Origin: Hygrophila difformis
Lineage: Eukaryota; Streptophyta; Magnoliopsida; Lamiales; Acanthaceae
Direction of reading: 5' to 3'
DNA length: 64,000 nucleotides
NCBI GenBank assembly: GCA_030278955.1
Contig: JAOANR010000001.1
Coordinates: 42,744,890-42,808,889, forward strand
In this document: positions 58,856 through 64,000 of the stretch, one piece after another
Numbering within the stretch: position 1 is the stretch's first letter
Layout of the letters: each line of letters starts with the position of its first letter
Position numbers and translations under genes: made by a program
Notes under the pieces: model-generated
Databases searched by the model: none
Seen by the model: the letters and a program-made list of their open reading frames with translations, nothing else
Told to the model about the DNA's origin: nothing

Positions 58856-59080
58856 TGTATTTTGTGAAAGGTCTGTTGTTGTTGTGTTGATGTATTATGC
58901 AGTCAGTTGAGTCTGTTGTCCTTTATTGTTGATTGGTCTGCCGTGTCCGTTGCCCCTTGTTGATGTGTTCATTTTTTATGTCTGCTGCTATGGGGATGTT
59001 TGGGAATCAGCGGATTCGGCAGCAGATATCAAATTAGAAGAGAAAATTGTGAGAGGATATGCCGATTCAATATGCCATAT

Positions 59081-61554
59081 TGTAATACCCGTAAATTTTA
59101 GAATATAAAAATAGGAATTAATCCAATAGGAGAGAAGGTTTTGTTTCCGAGAACCCGTAGACGCGGAAATGCACGGAAGTCAAGGACGACGAATTAGAAC
59201 CCGATAGACCAAAACCGACGGTCTTAGGATTTCAAGCACGTAATCGAATTGAGACGGAATAAATTTATGATGAGAAGCATAATCCGGAAATGACCCGGAA
59301 AAATCGAGCGCGAAAACGGGGAAGGATAGAAGTCCGAAAGAGAGGAGAAAAGACCCGACGGATCGGATCGCACGGACCCGCCCGGACCGCAGTCCAGGCG
59401 AGTCTCGCGCGCTGGCCGGGCGGGGTTTGGCTAAAAGGCGCGCCAACCCCGCGTGGCCCTACAGGTTTTGGCAACTCGCGCGTTTTCGGCGATTTCTTAC
59501 CATAATTCGACCTCCCGACTTTGGAAGGCGAATTTTGGACGGGGGAAGGGAATAAGGGCGACCTAGGGCTGCCTCCCTTGCCCATTCTTCAGTCACCAAG
59601 TCCCCAAGTCACTCTCAAACCCTCCCAAGCCAAAAAGCTCTCCCGACGAACTTCCGACGGACTTCCGACGACTTTCCGACCACCACCGACGACCGTAGGA
59701 ACGAGTAGATCAAGGATCACAGTCCTTAGATCATTGGTAAGTATTCTCTTAAGTCCTCATTCCCGTTTTTCCTCTCGAATCCCCAATCTAACTCTTGATT
59801 CGTTGAATTCAAATGCGTTCGTGGCCAAAGTCGGGAACTTTGCACTTCGTAGATCCGTTCGTAGGATTTTGGACGAGCCGAGCGACCCTAGGACGACTCA
59901 AGAACTTCACTACTGTAAGTTGAGCCTTCCGTATCAATACGGGTGATTTCGGGGCGTCCGGTATAGGCGTAATGTAACGAAACGTAAAAATCGAACTTAA
60001 AAACCCCATCTTGCGCAGTTTCTGTAATCGGCCTAAAACCCATATTTCGAGGATTCAATCCGAAAAACTCAAAACTAGACTTTTAATCCTAACACATAAA
60101 TCTAGGTTGTGTAAAAATTTCAGCCATTTTCGTTAACGTTTGCTATTTTAAATCGCATCGAAAAGAGACTGCTTTGACAAAACGTGTGGGAATCTGTCTA
60201 TGAAAATGTTCGAACTTAGTGAATTTATTTCTATAGTTTCTAGTCCGATTTGATCTTTACAATCTAAATGAAAGTTGTAGATAATCATGTCTAGTATGTG
60301 CATATTAAATTTCAGAATTTTTGGAGTCCATTTGATATGTTAAAAAGTCGAGATTTTGAACTGTGACAAACCTGAGTTCGGACAGTTTTCTGATTGCATG
60401 ATAAAATCGATTTTTGACATGTTTCCTCAACTTATTTCGAAAAAGTTAAAACACGAAAGTTGTTCGTTAGGGTGTTTTGCATAAAGTGTGAAGATTTCAG
60501 AATTTTCGGGCTTGAAACGGATTTTTAAATGAGAAAGGCGCAAACTGTGACGCCAAGATACGTTTAAATCGAAGAGTTTTGAAATTTCGAAACAAACGGT
60601 CAAAGATTTGAAACACGATACATCTACACTTTTGAAAAACCCCGATACATTAAATCTAAACGATACATGAAATACTTGGTGGAGGGTGAGTGCTCTGCAG
60701 GGTGCCCCTCTAGCCTTTTCTCTTCGGGCCTATAATGGACGAGAGAATTTGATGAAATATTACGCCAGTTGGCGGGAGATACATGGCCTACTCTCTCGGG
60801 TTGTCCGTATGGATTTCTCGAGGCTCCGGAGTGTTACTGGGTATGGCAGATACGGCTGCGGCCGCCGGATCACCGGCTATACAAGATACTTACGACACGG
60901 CTGCGGCCGCCGGATCACCGGCTATACAAAACACTGAGAAATGGTTACGTAACGGGGGAAATAAAAGATTTAATATTTTTAAGTATTTATTTATTTTTGC
61001 ATGTCTTAAATTATGTCTTTAAATTTCATGGCATGACTAAATTATTATTGTGGATTAGATGCATGTTTAAATACACAATTAAAATTATTATTTCCTTTAA
61101 ATTTCGTGAATGCATGATAGGAGTGAAATTTTAAATTATCTAATTAAATCCCTTTATTGCTATGTTAGGATCGACTTACTCAGTATTTTATATACTGATA
61201 AAATTGTTGTTTTCTCTTTTCTTTCAGAGTACGGAGATAATGCATAGCATGTGCATTGGGGGATGGATTTATTAAACATTGTTTATTTGCTTTTTACAAT
61301 ACTTGCATAACGGGCATGTAAATCCCGAGTTTTGGCCATGTCGGCCCATTTTACATTTTTCCGCTGCGATACATTATTACTACTATGTGTGTGGATGATA
61401 CTTATTATTTTTACATAGATTCCGGACTTGTTTTTAAATCTTTTTGCAATACCTATAGCCTTGCATCTCTTTAGCAAGCTCGGATAATCCGTGTCTTGCT
61501 AGAGAGATGTGGCGGTGACATCCCGGCCTGGGTTATCAAATCCGGGGTGTTACA
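59081..61554 (+). repeat. Solo LTR of the chromodomain gypsy element
   Basis: 2474 bp, complete with TGTAATACCCG and GTGTTACA ends and CATAT on both sides (59076-59080, 61555-61559). It lacks 13 bp present in the 5' LTR near 47740. Matching target duplications around a single LTR show that internal DNA was lost by LTR-LTR recombination. Confidence 0.92.
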
Positions 61555-61559
61555 CATAT

Positions 61560-61749
61560 ACTGCTAAATCCGCTAACAACCAAACACACTCTATATGTTT
61601 CCATGATTGTAGCGGCAGAGCCAGCTGCTTCCGTGCATATAGGGGGTTTTGGTAGAATGCCAAGGGTGTAATGTTGGTTATTTGTCTGAGTTGGCCTATG
61701 CCTTCTTCAGTAATAAAATTATTTCGTCTCAAAAAAAAAAAAAAAAAAC
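61560..61749 (+). other. LINE 3' UTR end and poly(A) tail
   Basis: Resumes the LINE 3' UTR after the gypsy insertion site, includes aataaaat (61711-61718) as a possible polyadenylation signal, and ends in A18. Confidence 0.8.
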
Positions 61750-63292
61750 TAATTAGGTCTATTTCAAAATTAATTTAAAATCCTTTTATATATACGTCAA
61801 TTTGTAATTATAAGGTTGGAATACATAGATTTGTGCATTTTAGCAAATCTTCATCCACAATTATTTACATTGTGAGGAAAATACTTATAAATATTTTAAA
61901 AACATACTTCATATAACATCAAATTAATAATTATTTTTATATTTATATATCTATATAATAAATCTTGAATACTTTATGCTTGTGTAGATTGTATTGTCCT
62001 TATTCAATATAATAGAATCTTTTTAATCTTTAGGGTTTTATCAGTAATTATACCACCATTTTTTAATCAATGGCTCCAATTAATCCACGTCAGCGCTGAT
62101 TAATTATACTTGTCATATCATCAACTTTTAATACTATATTTAGATCATAAATCTATAATAGTATATTATAACAAATCTTTGAAAATCTTTCAAAAGATAT
62201 AAATTTTAAACAAATTATAATATATTTGATGGTTAATAAATATTTAATTAAACCTAATTATTATAAAAATTTTAATTGAATTTATATATATTCAATATTA
62301 TATTAGTTGTATTAAAATTTGAGCGTAAAATATTTTTTTTACTATGCAAATCTATGACCGTAGGATTGCAAATCTATTCATCCCCTCCATTCATTCCTAA
62401 TATAATAAATCCTGGATACTTTTTTGCCTGCAGACTCTTTTGTCATTATTAAATTTAATTCATCATTCTTAATTTTAAAGGGTTAATCAGTTATTATATG
62501 TTTATTTTTAGATCAATGGCTCTTATGAAAACACATAGGCAGACTGGGTTTACACGTCATCGGACACATCATCAATATCTATATTTGGAAAATAATCTAT
62601 TGATTAATGTAACAAAATCATGAGAAAATATTCATATATATTTTAAAAAGATATAATTGACTACAAATATATATATATATATAAATTATTTAATTGTATT
62701 CATTATATTTTAAAAAATATTAACATTATAATACTATTAAATAAATTTAATTAGATTAAAAATTTGTGTCTAAAAAATATATAATCATATATCAATATAA
62801 TGAATATAATAATCATATTTTAAATAAAAATATTAAATTGAAAATATGATGTAAACATTAAATTGACCCTAAAAATGTTGATTAATATAAAATGACTAAT
62901 AACCGAAAAGTTTTATACCATTTTTTTTTTTTGTGAACAATACCAATACGGCTGCTAGAAGAAGATAAAAAAACAAAAGGAAGAAAAAATAACCGAGCTA
63001 ACGACCACTCCAGCAAAACCCTACACACGATGCAATTTTATGCCATTCTAAATAAATTCTACATAAATTTTTTTTAAGAATAAAAGAAAGAAAAGGAAAA
63101 AAATTAAAACACATCATAGTTTAATCATTAGGCATAATATTCTTAATTCAGTAATTCTCGTCTATTTCAGTATAAAATAAAAATATATATAAAATTCGGA
63201 GTAAATGGTTGTACAATTTTTTTTATAAATAATTTGTTCTGTAAAAAAAACATAAGAAGTATATTAGTATAAACAATATGTAAAGATTTATG
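61750..63292. other. AT-rich non-coding stretch with two related decayed repeats
   Basis: No gene. Two diverged relatives start near 61952 (tatataataaatcttgaatac) and 62400 (taatataataaatcctggatac). Both continue with a (t/c)gcagat/gcagactctttt-like segment and a tttta..ggttt(a)atcagt motif. They are reminiscent of Helitron 5' ends but no 3' hairpin/CTRR terminus was found. Confidence 0.35.
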
Positions 63293-63421
63293 GGGGATTG
63301 AGACTTAGCCCAAGTGGTTAAGCCCCTGGCTCTCAACCTTAGGTTGAGGGTTCGATTCCCACCCGGCCCCTATCCCTCCCCTTTTCCCCTTTGTAATTGT
63401 GTGGCATTTTACCTAAAAAAA
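63293..63421 (+). mobile_element. tRNA-derived SINE, family member 3
   Basis: It contains an A-box-like tagcccaagtgg (63306-63317), a B-box ggttcgattcc (63349-63359) about 40 bp later, and the family body cctatccctcccctttt..tttgtaattgtgtggca, ending in an A-rich tail. The tRNA-like head is the best preserved of the three copies. No clear target duplication was found. Confidence 0.78.
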
Positions 63422-64000
63422 ACTCTAATATTAAGTGATCCTGTTACATCATTTACAATTTTATTTTTCACAAAAAATAGTTTGAAGTAAACAGTTAAAC
63501 ATAAAATATAACTATAAAATTATCAAGTTTGGCCATTTATACCTTTAATTTTTTTGACAAAAAATACACCTAAAATTTATTAATTTTATTATAAATTATA
63601 TTTAGATTCTTATTTTATTTTATTTAAAAATTTTTATTTCATTTTGATTTTTTTCAAATTTTTTATTTTTAAATTTTTATTTCATTATATTTTCTCTAAA
63701 AATAAATATATTTATTTCATTTTTTTTTCAGATTTTTTATTTTTAAATTTTTATTTCATTAGATTTCCTCTAACAATAAATATAGTTATCCATATAGAAA
63801 AATAGTTTATAATTATAAAAAAATTGGTGTCGGAGTATAAATTCAATTTTAGGGCTTATAATAATTAATAATATGAATTCAAAAATAATAAATATAAAAT
63901 AAATATAAGGGGACATTGTGAACAATTAACAAATACAGTATTAGAAAAGACTTTAAGGACGGTCCTGGGAGAATGGGAAAACCTAGGGTTCCCGCTCGCG
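63422..64000. other. AT-rich non-coding end of window
   Basis: No gene or element end seen. Repeated tttttatttttaaatttttatttcatt blocks occur at about 63610-63770. The last 40 bp become GC-richer and may begin another feature beyond the window. Confidence 0.45.

Larger units (their letters stand above)
56347..61554. repeat. Second copy of the duplicated segment
   Basis: Near-identical copy of 43072-48292. It contains the copia gag start (56347-56471 minus), the copia 5' LTR, the LINE RNase H part and a gypsy LTR. The internal part of the gypsy element is missing after that LTR. Confidence 0.93.
33016..61749 (+). mobile_element. 5'-truncated LINE (L1 type), split into three parts by later insertions
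   Basis: Pieces at 33016-33522, 44201-45805 and 61560-61749 read in order as reverse-transcriptase C-terminus, zf-RVT region, RNase H domain, 3' UTR and an A18 tail (about 61732-61749). 44201-45805 recurs at 57476-59080 through the tandem duplication. Without insertions the LINE is about 2.3 kb and lacks the endonuclease and most of the reverse transcriptase, the usual 5' truncation. A possible target duplication (taattaag near 33011, taattagg after the tail) is imperfect. The coding part is broken by frameshifts and stop codons. Confidence 0.85.

Noticed and set aside
63306..63359. Functional tRNA gene
   Set aside because: A- and B-boxes are present but no cloverleaf with acceptor stem can be formed, and the SINE body follows directly.

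Overview
This window is nuclear DNA from a flowering plant, most likely a eudicot; I cannot name the species. The evidence is one intron-rich gene of the plant PP2A scaffold (A-subunit) family, a plastid 16S rRNA fragment, a plant-type CCCTAAA motif, and a dense nest of plant transposons: CACTA, hAT, Stowaway, Tourist-like and Mutator-like elements, tRNA-derived SINEs, a LINE, and copia- and gypsy-type LTR elements. The only clear host gene is the PP2A A-subunit paralog at 26389-30714.

Layout. 1-1038 is non-coding flank with a 133-bp tandem duplication. 1039-17276 is a complete CACTA (En/Spm-like) transposon with terminal CACTACAAGAAAA, a 3-bp target duplication and GGTCGG-rich subterminal arrays. 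It carries two minus-strand genes: TNP2-like (one frameshift) and an eight-exon Transposase_24-like gene. An almost new non-autonomous LTR element (7500-15843, two 3468-bp LTRs, no genes) sits between the transposase start and the transposon's 5' end. A second CACTA-like fragment lies immediately outside (17290-18152, with a further array at 18540-18745). 18746-26155 holds a SINE, microsatellites, the 16S fragment and a run of small DNA transposons with readable target duplications. 26389-30714 is the PP2A A-subunit gene. 31228-31865 holds two more MITEs.

33016-61749 is one 5'-truncated LINE split by later insertions. A gag-only copia-type element (33523-44195, minus) is itself split by a non-autonomous gypsy-type element (36849-42939, plus). 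Downstream, a chromodomain gypsy element with near-complete coding capacity (Tekay/Del type) entered the LINE at 45806. A tandem duplication of 13275 bp then copied copia 5' LTR + LINE + gypsy LTR: the gypsy 3' LTR is cut at 56346, joined to a second copy starting in copia gag, and that copy ends in a solo gypsy LTR (59081-61554) and the LINE poly(A) tail. 61750-64000 is AT-rich with one SINE.

How parts relate. The CACTA genes would supply transposase and accessory protein for elements sharing its ends. The gypsy element carries its own gag-pol. The three other LTR units (7500-15843, 33523-44195, 36849-42939) lack pol and would need enzymes in trans. Eye-counted LTR differences give the order copia-type oldest (about 20 in 953), split gypsy-type next (about 17 plus two indels in 1576), chromodomain gypsy young (3 in about 1550), and the large-LTR element youngest (1 in 3468). 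All counts and boundaries were read by eye, without alignment software or database searches.
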